Source: Notospermus geniculatus (Eukaryota > Nemertea > Pilidiophora > Heteronemertea > Lineidae). From it: a stretch of 64,000 bases of DNA. The stretch spans positions 62,001-126,000 of the forward strand of contig NMRB01000153.1 in assembly GCA_002633025.1 (NCBI GenBank). Reading direction: 5' to 3'. Made by a program: the position numbers and the translations under genes. A model generated the notes under the pieces. The model did no database searches. It was not told where the DNA came from and was given only the letters and a program-made list of their open reading frames with translations. Each line of letters starts with the position of its first letter. Within the stretch, counting starts at the first letter, position 1. Below are positions 40,901 to 46,220 of the stretch, one piece after another.

Positions 40901-43384
40901 TATCTGATAAACTCGCTAAACTTGCTCAAGGCACTTGGCACAAAATAACGATTGGCTTGTTTTCTCAAACTAGGCATCTACTCTGCAATTTAATTTCAGA
41001 GCTCAGCTTCACGCTAGGCTTGGTAACCATGGTGAGGTGAGGCTAACAAACTTAATCTTGTGTCAACATATTAAAATCTCTTTTCATTTGTCAGAGACAG
41101 CAATCCCCTTTGGGGGAATCTATGCTGCCAGCACCAGAATTCTGACTACGCGGGGTTGAGTATCGGAATTGATGCTGACTCCAGCCCATGTACGGGGTTG
41201 AGTATCGGAATTGATGCTGATTCCAGCCCATGTAACTTTTTCTTTTCCAGGGAGAGGCACCTGAAGGATCGTTACCCACCAACAGAATTCGAATCGCTAG
41301 ACCCCTTCCCTAATGTTGTAACCCATCAACTTTCAGATGTACACCATACTTTTTCTCAAACGATTATGATATTTTGAATCATTTACTTTAAAGTTTCCAA
41401 GGATGTTCTTTCCTATACCGGTATAAAGTTTTGTTGCAAACTTGTCTTCTTAATCTTAGACCTTTAATCTGAGCAGAAGCTCATCTTTAGAGATTAATCT
41501 TTTTTCGTTGCCTACTTGTGTCTTATTTTGCAGCATTAATTGTTCGACCTTCTTGACTGTGGATGGACTGATTGTAACTGGTGTTGATTTCATATCAACC
41601 CTGGCAGTTGTTTCTGCATCATGTTAGTCATGTTTGCACTTGTGGTGGATTTGAAAATGCACCAATTATGTGCTTGAAAAATAAGATAAATATGAAGTGT
41701 TGAAGTTGTACTTAGATAAAAATTCCTGGTATTCGGGGGTTGCAGGAGATAATGATTGTTGGCCATCCTTCTTGACGGCATCTTCTGTCAAAGTTTTCTC
41801 ACCTCCTGTGGTATTTATTGAAAATTATTTGAAGAAATGTTGTCCCAGTCAACCTTTTGAAGAATATTTCTTCAAATTTTTTCCGTATCATTTCCACGGC
41901 TTTTAGAAAACCTGGGAGCAGATGAGTTAAGTGTTCTATTTCTTGAGCAGGAACTTCACACTCCTTGTATCTCACCATTTTGATAACTTATAACAAAAGA
42001 AAGAAGATAGCCACAGTCTAAAATGGTCATCCAAGCTTATTATGTTGCTGTTGTCATCTATGTAGCCTCCTACTCTTTTCTCCTTTTAGCCCCAGGTACC
42101 CACTGGTACATCCCTAAATTCCTCCCAGCGAACAACACCATTCATGACCCCCTCGTCTTCCCAGACTTCCCTCCAGAAGGAAATGCCTTTGCCGCCAAAA
42201 TACAAGCCACAAGCTATGCCTCAGATGAACGGGCATGATGCAGGTGAGAGTCGTCACTTGACATTCTCAGCGGTCTTCTTGCGGTACATGGAAAGTGGAA
42301 CCTCTCTCTTGAAGACACCCTTGGAACTGCCTGGTGCTGTCCTTAAATGACAAGTGTCCTCAATACAGAGGGGGCAAAATGAACAGGGTGAACACTTGGG
42401 GACTGAACTCTACTGTCTTAAATGGAGAGCTGTCCTCCTGGCAGAGGTATCCATAAACCGGTGTTCTACTGTAAATGAATTTGAAGTTATGTCGGTGGTT
42501 TACTGTGTTATTGCTTTCTATTTGGTTTACTGTTTCCATGGAATTATAATTCACATTTTGCCTAATGCATATTTCAATGAATCAAAAGCATGTGTTTCTT
42601 TTACAGCGGCACGTAGAATGTCGAGTGAAGATGCTAGGTTGGTAGATGTGATGAAAGAATTAGATGATTCGTTTCCCATTGACCCAACACCAAAGAGTAG
42701 ATTAGGTAAGTGAGGTGACAGTAAATGTCCACTTAAATCCACTAGTGCACTTTTGAAGCCTGATTTAGGTGGGGACATTAAACAGCGATGGTGGCATGCA
42801 ATTGAGAGGCCTGGGGACCCACTCCAGCAAATGCACCAGACACTTCTCACTATAGTAGAAAGGGTTAGGCAACAGTGGCTCAATGTCTCTGTGGGAAGTG
42901 GTGGACACACAGTAATGATAATAGAGGCTTTGCAATGACGTCATCGTGGCGGTCATTCTGGAGAACACAGGGTGCAGAGGTGTGAGCCGACTGTGACGTG
43001 ACTTGTCTGAAGTGCGCCACGCCATTGTTTGACGTAACGTCATTGGGGCATGCACGGCTCATTTCGGCTTGTGACATCATTTGCAAAAGCCTCTGTAGTT
43101 GGATAAACCGACAAAGATCACTTGCAACTGGTGCCTGCTTTTGCTGGAGATGCCGTGTATGGTACGTTGCCAAAGAGCACTGCATGGAGTTGTTCCAAGG
43201 AGAGCAGTATTTACAAGGAATTAGTAAAGTGTTCGGCTTTCTTGCAGGTTCAACCAATGTTGGTAATTTATTCCATATGGCAGGCCAAGTTGGCAAAGCT
43301 GTTGGTACATTGGTCACAGTGATGACTGATGAAGAGGGGAGCGGGAGTGATGATGATCTACAACTTGATCCAAGGATGAAATAG
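1778..43384 (+). CDS. DMD: Dystrophin, 3' half of gene (spliced, at least 22 exons seen)
   Basis: This is the cytoskeletal linker that joins actin to the dystroglycan complex at the plasma membrane. The spliced frame gives, in order: the last spectrin repeats (exons 1778-6707), a WW domain (SPWER...THWDHP), the EF-hand-like region (ending [19 protein letters not shown]), a ZZ zinc finger beginning CNICKECP, the VRDF..KNKF segment, and two leucine-rich coiled coils ([15 protein letters not shown] and [20 protein letters not shown]). The tail is invertebrate-type ([18 protein letters not shown]) and ends at a TAG at 43382-43384. About 957 codons are visible; the N-terminal part lies upstream of base 1. 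Phases agree across every junction except 9641/9939, where exon sequence is missing. Utrophin is the only close alternative, and invertebrates usually have one gene for both. Confidence 0.96.
2776..2932 (+). CDS. DMD: Dystrophin exon: spectrin repeat ([16 protein letters not shown])
   Basis: Acceptor TTGCAG ends at 2775; donor GTAAGG starts at 2933. The first base completes an Arg codon with the previous exon and the exon ends phase 0. [18 protein letters not shown] parallels human WLQLKDDELSRQAPIGGD. Confidence 0.95.
2975..3000. repeat. Perfect 26-bp palindrome
   Basis: CTGATAGTCTACA is followed directly by its reverse complement. It lies in the intron 42 bp after the exon ending 2932, and a shorter palindrome (TGCTGCTTTGCAAGCAGCA) follows at about 3010-3028. 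Confidence 0.9.
3036..3172. mobile_element. Fold-back / MITE-like inverted repeat
   Basis: Arms of about 50 bp (AAGCGGCGAATC.. and ..GATTCGCCGCTT) with the inner sequence TTTTGGCTTGAGA on one side and its complement on the other. The loop is about 35 bp. No clear target-site duplication. Confidence 0.75.
3188..3500 (+). repeat. SINE-like interspersed repeat with tRNA B-box
   Basis: GGGTTCAAATCC at 3257-3268 fits the pol III B-box consensus. The downstream part (GGTGCCTTGTA.., GGAACATGAGTAGCTTG..) recurs at 62216-62390. The A box is not clear, so tRNA origin is probable rather than shown. Confidence 0.5.
4027..4156 (+). CDS. DMD: Dystrophin exon: spectrin repeat, charged helix
   Basis: Acceptor ACGTAG ends at 4026 and donor GTGTGT starts at 4157. 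Phase 0 in, one base over. The reading begins [18 protein letters not shown] and ends in a Glu/Lys/Ser-rich stretch. It sits where human has AFKRELKTKEPVIMSTLE. Confidence 0.88.
4655..5128. mobile_element. PIF/Harbinger-like MITE (474 bp)
   Basis: Terminal inverted repeats of about 36 bp begin GGCCATACCAAT and include TTGTTCGTTTAACGGATT at both ends. It is flanked by TTA at 4652-4654 and 5129-5131, the 3-bp target type of PIF/Harbinger elements. The interior is A/T-rich with no open frame. It sits in the intron before exon 5199. Confidence 0.82.
5199..5353 (+). CDS. DMD: Dystrophin exon: spectrin repeat ([16 protein letters not shown])
   Basis: Acceptor TACTGCAG ends at 5198; donor GTACGT starts at 5354. 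The G carried from the previous exon makes Glu and the exon ends phase 0. [15 protein letters not shown] then [14 protein letters not shown] parallels human PPEERAQNVTRLLRK / TEWEKLNLHSADWQ. Confidence 0.94.
5493..5627 (+). CDS. DMD: Dystrophin exon: spectrin repeat 24 helix
   Basis: Acceptor TTCTTCAG ends at 5492; donor GTAACT starts at 5628. The exon is 135 nt (45 codons) with phase 0 at both ends. [22 protein letters not shown] parallels human GSWQPVGDLLIDSLQDHLEKVK. Confidence 0.94.
5783..5960. mobile_element. Tc1/mariner-type MITE (CAGTGGAACCTC family)
   Basis: The ends are CAGTGGAACCTCCC.. and ..GAGAGGTTCGACTG, each flanked by TA (5781-5782, 5961-5962). The inside repeats GGACACCTCT. 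A related copy is at about 42293-42474 and a partial one near 52961. Confidence 0.82.
6223..6353 (+). CDS. DMD: Dystrophin exon: end of last spectrin repeat (NKLEDLNTR)
   Basis: Acceptor TTCCCGCAG ends at 6222; donor GTAAGG starts at 6354. Phase 0 in, two bases over. The C-terminal [11 protein letters not shown] matches human NLSTLEDLNTR. Confidence 0.95.
6361..6455. repeat. Interspersed 95-bp module, copy 1
   Basis: GCAGTCAGCC..CGTATTGCC..AAAGATGGCAGCAAA..CCAATACACAGGAAAATCC is shared with 53708-53800 at high identity. It starts 7 bp after a dystrophin donor site. Confidence 0.75.
6552..6707 (+). CDS. DMD: Dystrophin exon: repeat end and first half of WW domain
   Basis: Acceptor TTTTCAG ends at 6551; donor GTATGT starts at 6708. 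It reads [16 protein letters not shown] and then [19 protein letters not shown], which includes the first WW tryptophan. It ends in NKVPYFI, the same point at which human exon 62 stops, so the WW domain is split by the intron as in vertebrates. Confidence 0.97.
6708..7628. other. Dystrophin intron splitting the WW domain
   Basis: This intron lies where human intron 62 lies (between human exons 62 and 63). The human intron carries the promoter of the short Dp71 isoform. Here I can see only the inverted-repeat element at 7348-7589; no TATA box or first exon can be defended. Confidence 0.6.
7348..7589. mobile_element. MITE-like element with long inverted repeats
   Basis: TAGAC(G/C)ATTCTC.. ends and a shared core AGATCTGCGCACTTCCG face each other; about 60 bp of imperfect inverted repeat. 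The right boundary is 40 bp upstream of the exon at 7629. No frame is coded. Confidence 0.75.
7629..7765 (+). CDS. DMD: Dystrophin exon: second half of WW domain and start of EF-hand region
   Basis: Acceptor TTTTTCAG ends at 7628; donor GTAAGT starts at 7766. It reads [18 protein letters not shown] (second WW tryptophan and WW proline), then [18 protein letters not shown]. Its 137 nt equal human exons 63 and 64 joined (62 + 75 nt). Confidence 0.97.
7842..8078. mobile_element. Interspersed MITE-like repeat, copy 1
   Basis: Shares CTCATTGTGATGTC, ACGACAAAGTGT, GAAGTCACACACACTC and GGGTCGATGATGTCATTT, in order, with 45548-45780. The ends (GTAGAGAGTGTG.. / ..CACGCTCTGTAT) are imperfect inverted repeats. 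It lies in the intron between the WW and EF-hand exons. Confidence 0.75.
8191..8392 (+). CDS. DMD: Dystrophin exon: EF-hand-like region 1
   Basis: Acceptor CCTTTTCAG ends at 8190; donor GTAAGT starts at 8393. Its 202 nt equal human exon 65. It reads [18 protein letters not shown] and ends [20 protein letters not shown], nearly identical to the vertebrate dystroglycan-binding region. Confidence 0.98.
8639..8724 (+). CDS. DMD: Dystrophin exon: EF-hand-like region ([20 protein letters not shown])
   Basis: Acceptor CTTTTCAG ends at 8638; donor GTAAGT starts at 8725. Its 86 nt equal human exon 66. Reading [18 protein letters not shown] matches human RVLSFKTGIISLCKAHLE. Confidence 0.98.
8725..9132. 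other. Dystrophin intron, nothing recognised
   Basis: A 408-bp intron. Apart from splice signals I see no repeat, hairpin or open frame worth naming. Confidence 0.6.
9133..9290 (+). CDS. DMD: Dystrophin exon: EF-hand-like region 2
   Basis: Acceptor TTTTTCAG ends at 9132; donor GTAGAG starts at 9291. Its 158 nt equal human exon 67. [20 protein letters not shown] is followed by [17 protein letters not shown]. These are highly conserved dystroglycan-contact residues. Confidence 0.98.
9475..9641 (+). CDS. DMD: Dystrophin exon: end of EF region and first half of ZZ finger
   Basis: Acceptor TTTTCAG ends at 9474; donor GTGAGT starts at 9642. Its 167 nt equal human exon 68. [19 protein letters not shown] leads into [12 protein letters not shown], the first zinc-binding Cys pair of the ZZ domain. 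It ends with two bases of an Arg codon, which the next assembled exon piece does not complete. Confidence 0.97.
9642..9938. other. Intron ending in an assembly junction
   Basis: This follows the true donor GTGAGT (9642) but ends at a single N (9939), right of which the sequence is in mid-exon. No intron end or exon start is present. A minus-strand open frame covers 9638-9889 ([15 protein letters not shown]..) and resembles nothing I recognise. The left contig probably ends inside the intron. Confidence 0.65.
9939..9998 (+). CDS. DMD: Dystrophin exon, 5'-truncated: second half of ZZ finger
   Basis: The frame from the codon containing N9939 reads [20 protein letters not shown], ending at donor GTAAGT (9999). 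This is the 3' part of the exon equal to human exon 69 (112 nt); only 57-60 nt are here. The 55 nt before the GGC at 9942 would restore both frame and length. They should encode the second ZZ Cys pair (human ..YDICQSC..) but cannot be found to the left of the N. The apparent CAG at 9940-9942 is therefore probably coding (Ser-Gly), not an acceptor. Confidence 0.85.
10325..10380. repeat. Short tandem repeat, 20-bp unit x ~2.7
   Basis: The unit ACACTAGTAGTCTTGCACTG occurs twice exactly and a third time partly (CCCTAGTAGTG). Confidence 0.9.
11040..11220. repeat. Tandem repeat, ~25-bp unit x ~7
   Basis: The unit resembles GTGTAAATACTCTTTATAGTC followed by T(C/T)(A/T/G)T. Copies diverge toward both ends. 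Confidence 0.85.
11582..12794. repeat. Tandem duplication, copy A (1213 bp)
   Basis: Starts ATGTCAAAACAGAACACTAG and runs to ..AGGATCAAAAATTTATA, where copy B begins. It contains two GGTGTGTGACGTCACAACTT units and a third, variant one near 11900-11960. No coding frame is conserved. Confidence 0.95.
12795..13995. repeat. Tandem duplication, copy B (1201 bp)
   Basis: Begins with the same ATGTCAAAACAGAACACTAG and ends at ATCAAAAATTTATAA. It differs from copy A by scattered substitutions and small indels, with stops not avoided, so it is a neutral intronic duplication. Confidence 0.95.
14202..14338 (+). CDS. DMD: Dystrophin exon: post-ZZ segment ([18 protein letters not shown])
   Basis: Acceptor GTTAAAG ends at 14201 (weak: AAAG rather than CAG); donor GTAGGA starts at 14339. 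Its 137 nt equal human exon 70. [18 protein letters not shown] matches human [18 protein letters not shown]. It ends with two bases of a codon. Confidence 0.97.
14371..14576. mobile_element. MITE, TGTGACC family, copy 1
   Basis: CATATGTGACC at the left faces GGTCACATATG at the right, with GCAAAAGCAG..GCATGTCGCTC and its complement just inside. The family recurs at 19111-19311, 23791-24262 and 48011-48205. Confidence 0.8.
14776..15030. mobile_element. Mariner-type MITE with CGTAAGTTACG core
   Basis: A perfect 26-bp terminal inverted repeat begins CAGTACAGGTCACAATTGAC, and TA flanks each side (14774-14775, 15031-15032). The 200-bp core is built from many short, inverted and direct CGTAAGTTAC / GCGTAACTCG words. 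Confidence 0.9.
15479..15506. repeat. Small hairpin GGAGGTATAAA..TTTATACCTCC
   Basis: A near-perfect inverted repeat inside the accidental open frame 15239-15772. Confidence 0.7.
16105..16310 (+). repeat. tRNA-derived SINE-like sequence
   Basis: GGTTCAATGGCTGAGCTGGT resembles a tRNA start with an A box, and GGTTTGATTCTTGG about 45 bp further resembles a B box. The cloverleaf was not verified. The tail is not A-rich. Confidence 0.45.
16990..17290. repeat. Tandem duplication of ~155 bp
   Basis: GATTCAAAC(T/C)T(A/G)GCAC..CAGTT recurs at 16999 and 17160. Both copies continue with ..AAAATGGC(T/C)G..GGCA(G/A)CCATATTGGATTT and end in a CTGCAGATA-like stretch (CTACAGATA in the first). Confidence 0.8.
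19111..19311. mobile_element. MITE, TGTGACC family, copy 2
   Basis: TGTGACCTGGCACAGCAAAA with TGAGTCGGAA inside, mirrored by ..TTTTGCTGTGCCGGGTCACA. Inner arms AGAAGAAGACCGAA and TTCGGTCTTCTTCT also pair. Confidence 0.85.
19609..19652. repeat. Imperfect palindrome CCAGTAAAA..TTTTACTGG
   Basis: The centre AACCCATATATGGGTT is a perfect 16-bp palindrome. Outer arms CAGTAAAA/TTTTACTG pair with small mismatches between them. Confidence 0.8.
20151..20440. repeat. Tandem repeat, six ~49-bp units with dimer order
   Basis: Each unit reads (A)CAACAAAGGCCATTGGTTGATCACTG.. then ..TGACCTTTGTTGT, so each unit is itself an inverted repeat. Units 1 and 3 share the spacer TCTGTTTAATA, and units 2 and 4 share TGTATTGTGT. 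Degenerate relatives (ATCATTGGTTCATCA) extend to about 20850. Confidence 0.88.
23791..24262. mobile_element. MITE, TGTGACC family, long copy
   Basis: ATTGTGACCCACCACGGCTA is mirrored by TAGCCATGGTGGGTCACAAT, with GGCCCGCAT inside matching the other copies. At 472 bp it is the longest member seen. Confidence 0.82.
25286..25586. mobile_element. piggyBac-type MITE (301 bp)
   Basis: The ends CCCATTAGGCGCCA / TGGCGCCTAATGGG are perfect inverted repeats flanked by TTAA at 25282-25285 and 25587-25590. TTAA plus CCC ends is the piggyBac signature. A direct repeat CATATAGCCCAAACCCGCCC occurs twice near the left end. No transposase frame. Confidence 0.85.
29640..30460. repeat. Minisatellite, ~40-bp units
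   Basis: Degenerate units resembling GTGGCAATGTGGTCTTCCTT then TGATATCATGAACACA repeat for about 800 bp. The array ends about 240 bp upstream of exon 30698. Many CTTCCTTTGAT pyrimidine runs resemble acceptor tracts. Confidence 0.85.
30698..30769 (+). CDS. DMD: Dystrophin exon: linker ([16 protein letters not shown])
   Basis: Acceptor CTCATTGCAG ends at 30697; donor GTAAAT starts at 30770. It reads [20 protein letters not shown], matching human PASSPQLSHDDTHSRIEHYASR (exon 72, 66 nt; here 72 nt). It joins in frame directly to the exon ending at 14338, so skipping an intervening micro-exon would still keep the frame. Confidence 0.93.
31438..31546. repeat. Perfect hairpin, 51-bp arms and 7-bp loop
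   Basis: The arm CAGGCCTTGCCGTTTGACGG.. at 31438-31488 is the exact reverse complement of 31496-31546, around AAAATTC. It lies inside the intron between the exons at 30698 and 32781. The right arm runs without a break into the open frame at 31502-31780. Confidence 0.97.
31502..31780 (+). pseudogene. Possible caspase-like (C14) small-subunit relic
   Basis: The frame reads [14 protein letters not shown], a linker, then [16 protein letters not shown] and [16 protein letters not shown], ending at TAG 31778-31780. The spacing resembles the caspase p10 pattern (D-x-L-x-A .. G-S-W-F). The Arg of the substrate pocket and the QACRG upstream are missing, so activity is unlikely. There is no ATG start and no large subunit. 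Family assignment is an inference from pattern only. A shadow frame or another repeat protein is possible. Confidence 0.3.
32180..32600 (+). repeat. GTCGTC-rich interspersed repeat, copy 1
   Basis: AGCTCACCTCATGAGCTG..GTCGTCTGTCGTCTGTTAGCAG, then TTTGACCTACTTTTCAAGGT. The same order of words appears at 57389-57770, and the opening words at 49770-50000. Confidence 0.7.
32781..32825 (+). CDS. DMD: Dystrophin exon: short linker ([15 protein letters not shown])
   Basis: Acceptor ACCTTTACAG ends at 32780; donor GTAAGT starts at 32826. The 45-nt exon begins RLAEVEQ, matching human RLAEMEN (exon 73). Flanking phases agree. Confidence 0.9.
33089..33155 (+). CDS. DMD: Dystrophin exon: syntrophin-region part 1 ([14 protein letters not shown])
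   Basis: Acceptor ATTTCCAG ends at 33088; donor GTAAGT starts at 33156. [14 protein letters not shown] matches human DDEHLLIQHYCQSL. This 67-nt exon and the next one (92 nt) together equal human exon 74 (159 nt), so an intron splits it here. Confidence 0.94.
33421..33512 (+). CDS. DMD: Dystrophin exon: start of first coiled coil
   Basis: Acceptor TCTGTTGCAG ends at 33420; donor GTAAGA starts at 33513. The reading ends [19 protein letters not shown], matching human SEERGELERILADLEEENR. This is the heptad-rich helix that pairs with dystrobrevin. Confidence 0.96.
33513..33848. other. Dystrophin intron, nothing recognised
   Basis: A 336-bp intron splitting the first coiled coil; no repeat or secondary signal noticed. 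Confidence 0.6.
33849..34083 (+). CDS. DMD: Dystrophin exon: coiled coils
   Basis: Acceptor TTGTTTCAG ends at 33848; donor GTCAGT starts at 34084. It is 235 nt (human exon 75: 245 nt). [14 protein letters not shown] is followed by an acidic variable linker, then [20 protein letters not shown] and [18 protein letters not shown]. This second coiled coil is among the best conserved segments of the family. Confidence 0.98.
34338..34530. repeat. Tandem repeat, ~45-bp unit x 3-4
   Basis: The unit resembles TTCATGTGTTCTACATCAGG then GTGGGCAGCTCTGATTGATA. It generates an accidental open frame at 34259-34717. Confidence 0.85.
36256..36344. mobile_element. Hairpin MITE (89 bp), PIF/Harbinger-like
   Basis: Nearly the whole element is one inverted repeat: GGGCCG(A/T)ATTCA.. 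ends, CACTTTAGCCTAAAGTATAG arm. TTA flanks both sides (36253-36255, 36345-36347). Confidence 0.88.
36430..36500 (-). repeat. tRNA-like SINE fragment, minus strand
   Basis: Reversed, it contains GGGTTCGATCCCAGTAA, an exact pol III B box. Upstream is GACACGAGCTCTGCCA, a weak A-box candidate. No full cloverleaf was built. Confidence 0.4.
41151..41234. repeat. Direct duplication, 42-bp unit x 2
   Basis: CGGGGTTGAGTATCGGAATT.. repeats exactly except one base (GACTCC/GATTCC). It lies directly upstream of the acceptor-like TCTTTTCCAG at 41250. Confidence 0.95.
42090..42243 (+). CDS. DMD: Dystrophin exon: Ser/Thr/Pro-rich C-terminal linker
   Basis: Acceptor TCCTTTTAG ends at 42089; donor GTGAGA starts at 42244. 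Phase 0 matches the end of the LLEQ exon. [20 protein letters not shown] aligns with human PQAEAKVNGTTVSSPSTS. One G is carried over. Confidence 0.88.
42293..42474. mobile_element. CAGTGGAACCTC-family MITE, second copy
   Basis: AAGTGGAACCTCTC..GACACC at the left and GGTGTTCTACTGTA at the right parallel the element at 5783-5960. It fills most of the intron between the exons ending 42243 and starting 42607. Confidence 0.65.
42607..42705 (+). CDS. DMD: Dystrophin exon: C-terminal helix ([15 protein letters not shown])
   Basis: Acceptor TCTTTTACAG ends at 42606; donor GTAAGT starts at 42706. [16 protein letters not shown] matches the human LEEVMEQLNNSFPSS element. Confidence 0.93.
42706..43247. 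other. Last dystrophin intron
   Basis: Open frames on both strands cross this intron but have no recognisable content. GACGTCATCGTGG, TGACGTAACGTCA and similar CG-rich words occur at 42935-43050. Confidence 0.6.
43248..43384 (+). CDS. DMD: Dystrophin last coding exon and stop
   Basis: Acceptor TTCTTGCAG ends at 43247. It reads [20 protein letters not shown], then [17 protein letters not shown], and stops at TAG 43382-43384. This tail replaces the vertebrate ..GKPMREDTM end and is the kind seen in invertebrate dystrophins. A large opposite-strand open frame over this region is a shadow. Confidence 0.93.
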
Positions 43385-43913
43385 ACAAGGAAAAAATGAC
43401 CAATCAGAATCCAGTATTCAGTATGGAGTGTACTTCTTCGCCAATGGATGCTCATGTTATGTTGTGATCAGTTTTCAACTGCAAGTTGTTGGAAATTTTC
43501 GATTTCCGCAAGTTTGCTCAACTCAAGTGTACATCTTAAAGAATGAAATGTAAATCTGTATGAACTGTACATGTGCAGTTGGGTTAGGCAAGCCACGTTC
43601 AGCTGAAGATATTCAATATAAATCGCTAGATGTGAAATTAGCAGTGATTTATGACCGTGATATCGAGGCTGCTATGTTATGATATAATTGTGCCATTTCT
43701 GCCACTTCATGAATCAAATGTTTATATCTGTCTGACTCAATGTTGGTGGTTTTATCATCAATAGGCCACAGGTTGCTCTAAAATTGGCCTTAATTCCCCG
43801 AAAGTACTATGATGATTTTACAAAATGGAGTAGACCCCAGGAGTACCGGTAGACTTGTCAGTAACTTCATTTTGTAAGTGAAAGTGTCACAACTGAGTAA
43901 CTCTCACTTTCAG

Positions 43914-43919
43914 AATAAA
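43914..43919 (+). promoter_or_regulatory. Candidate poly(A) signal of dystrophin
   Basis: AATAAA lies 530 nt after the dystrophin stop and is the first canonical signal downstream. A second AATAAA occurs at 45040-45045. Cleavage-site choice cannot be told from sequence alone. Confidence 0.45.
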
Positions 43920-45547
43920 CACTGTATAGTACAATTCGCAGACGTGATCTTTGAGCCTGAGTCTTGTATAATTATGTGACTTCCTTATGTATACTAAGTC
44001 TTGTATAATTTCACACAGTTGACTTCCAGAATGTACAAATCTTTGAGTTTTTAATGCCCTATATTTGACCTCTCCGTTTGATGATTTTTTTTAACAAAGA
44101 ATTCTGCAGCTTATGCGACAGACGCCAGACGGTATATATTCTTTTTACCAAATTACAAAGATTTACAGTAAATCTTTCAGGGTACCAATATAAAGTTTTT
44201 CCCTCCTTGGCGAATTCATTCATCACATATTGTAGTCTTGCAAATTTGGAATCATACTATGGCAACTCGAGGCACAGATCATGGTATCTTCACGTGACTT
44301 GAAACAAGAATCTAGACATCAAATTCCAGGCACAAGACACCAGTTTAGTAATTGTGATCACTTAATCTGCACACATGTGAGCATGCGTTCAGCTGACAGA
44401 ACGGGCAACATTGTGGTTCACCCAAAAGGTTCGAGCTTTCGCAAAGCTTAAAAACATAATTTTAAATCTTGGAATTATCTTCTAAATCTTCCATTGTTAT
44501 CTCTCTAAACTGCAAAGTGTGTATATTTTTACCGAGTCATGTACATTAGGAGTTGTGGAAAATACGTATACATTAATACCTGAAACTGTGAACCACCGCT
44601 ACTTGATCTGAGATTTGCATATAAAGTCAGAAATATATTATTACATGATGTCTTCATATGACTTGGAACTAGAAGCTACTAATGTCAAGTTCCAGTCTTA
44701 AGTGTACCGTAATATATTTCTGATAAAAGTTCAGTTTGAATTAAAACCAGACCACCAGTGATATTAAAGCGGCTGTATTATTTTGGGGAATGCAATGTTC
44801 ATGTTTACAAAATTATCATGTGCATTTAATTGTTGGCCTTCTTTGTAATTAGAATATTCAAAGCAATGAATGTCCGTGCATATTTTCTGAATTGTATATA
44901 GCCCATTCAGCTGTACATAGGGAAATACGCATGCACGGATATACACTGTTATTGTGACCGAGGCATGTACATTTCATGATGTACATTATGTCTTACTGGT
45001 GTCGGTCCTCTTGCCGTGAAATGTACCAAAGGATATGAAAATAAAACAGTCCCCGAAAAATCAACTTTCTTTTCTTGATTAGATAGGGTTCTGCTAGTAT
45101 TTCTGTAAATAACACGAGTGACGTGTTCACATTTCTTGAATCCATAGAATAATGGAGGAGTCGGCGATTGCCACCGATAAAAGATATAAAAGTGAAAGAT
45201 ACATGCTAAGAAGTGGGCATTACAGAACATTTAAATTAACACCATCCAATATGGAAGGCATGGGTTCATTCGACTTCGGGGTGACCGGTCATTAGTGGTG
45301 AGGAGGATGTAGTGCTGTATGAAATTCTCTCAGGGACCGATAATATCGACCCATGGTTTCAATAATTTAACTGATAAATAGTTAGTTCTCCACCACTGGC
45401 TCAGCTAATACTCAGTCAATTTCAAAACTGTTTTCACTTCATTCATATGTAGAGAGGTTTTAGTCAGATAATCTGATACGTACACCAAGTCCAGTCGGTC
45501 ATTTAGCCAGCATAGTCTACTCAAGATGTTATGAAAAGGATTGGAAG

Positions 45548-45780
45548 GTATAGAGAGTGTGCAGTGGCTCATTGTGATGTCGTTTTTGACAATGTTGACA
45601 CCCACGACAAAGTGTCCCATGTGTAGATCACGTCATCATTTGAAGTCACACACACTCTACTTGTGCCGACGTCAAAGTGCACCACTGGGTCGATGATGTC
45701 ATTTGCTGTCCAAAATATGGCGAATACATGTATAGACTGATCACTTGATGCGATGACGTCACCTGCACTCTCTCTGTACA
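45548..45780. mobile_element. Interspersed MITE-like repeat, copy 2
   Basis: Same words in the same order as 7842-8078 (TAGAGAGTGTGC.. start, ..GATGACGTCACCTGCACTCT end). Confidence 0.75.
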
Positions 45781-46220
45781 ATCACTTCTAATCTATTGGG
45801 AAAATTAAAGGTAGCAGAAAAAGGTACCCAAATTCTCATGGCATTTACCGGTAGTGAAACTGTTTTGAAATAGCTTGAATATAAGCAAAAAAGTATGGTG
45901 CACTTACTTGGATATGTTGTCTATGTTTACTGCTTCCTGATAAAAAGAATACGACCATTGGCGTTGTTATAAGTGTACCGGTACCATAAAATGTTTGTTA
46001 TTTTCATATTTTATATCATGTTTCTTTCCTTTCCTTTGTTTTTCCCCCATGATGGACATTCAAAACTAAAGATATTTACTGCTCTGGTCATCTTCACGCC
46101 ATTTGCCACCCATTGATAAGGCATAATGCATTTGCGAAGCCTGGTAAGACTGCTTATTCGCCATCATCTCCCAAACGCTGGCCAGCTGAAGCTACAAATA
46201 TTCCAACCAAGTTTGTAGTT

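Larger units (their letters stand above)
34084..42089. other. Dystrophin intron (8 kb)
   Basis: Contains a tandem repeat (34338-34530), a MITE hairpin (36256-36344), a tRNA-like repeat on the minus strand (36430-36500), a 42-bp direct duplication (41151-41234) and a candidate cassette exon at 41251. The stretch 37000-41000 shows no gene or clear repeat. Confidence 0.65.

Noticed and set aside
42880-43455. 191-codon minus-strand open frame
   Set aside because: It is antisense to the last dystrophin exon and its intron; no recognisable protein.
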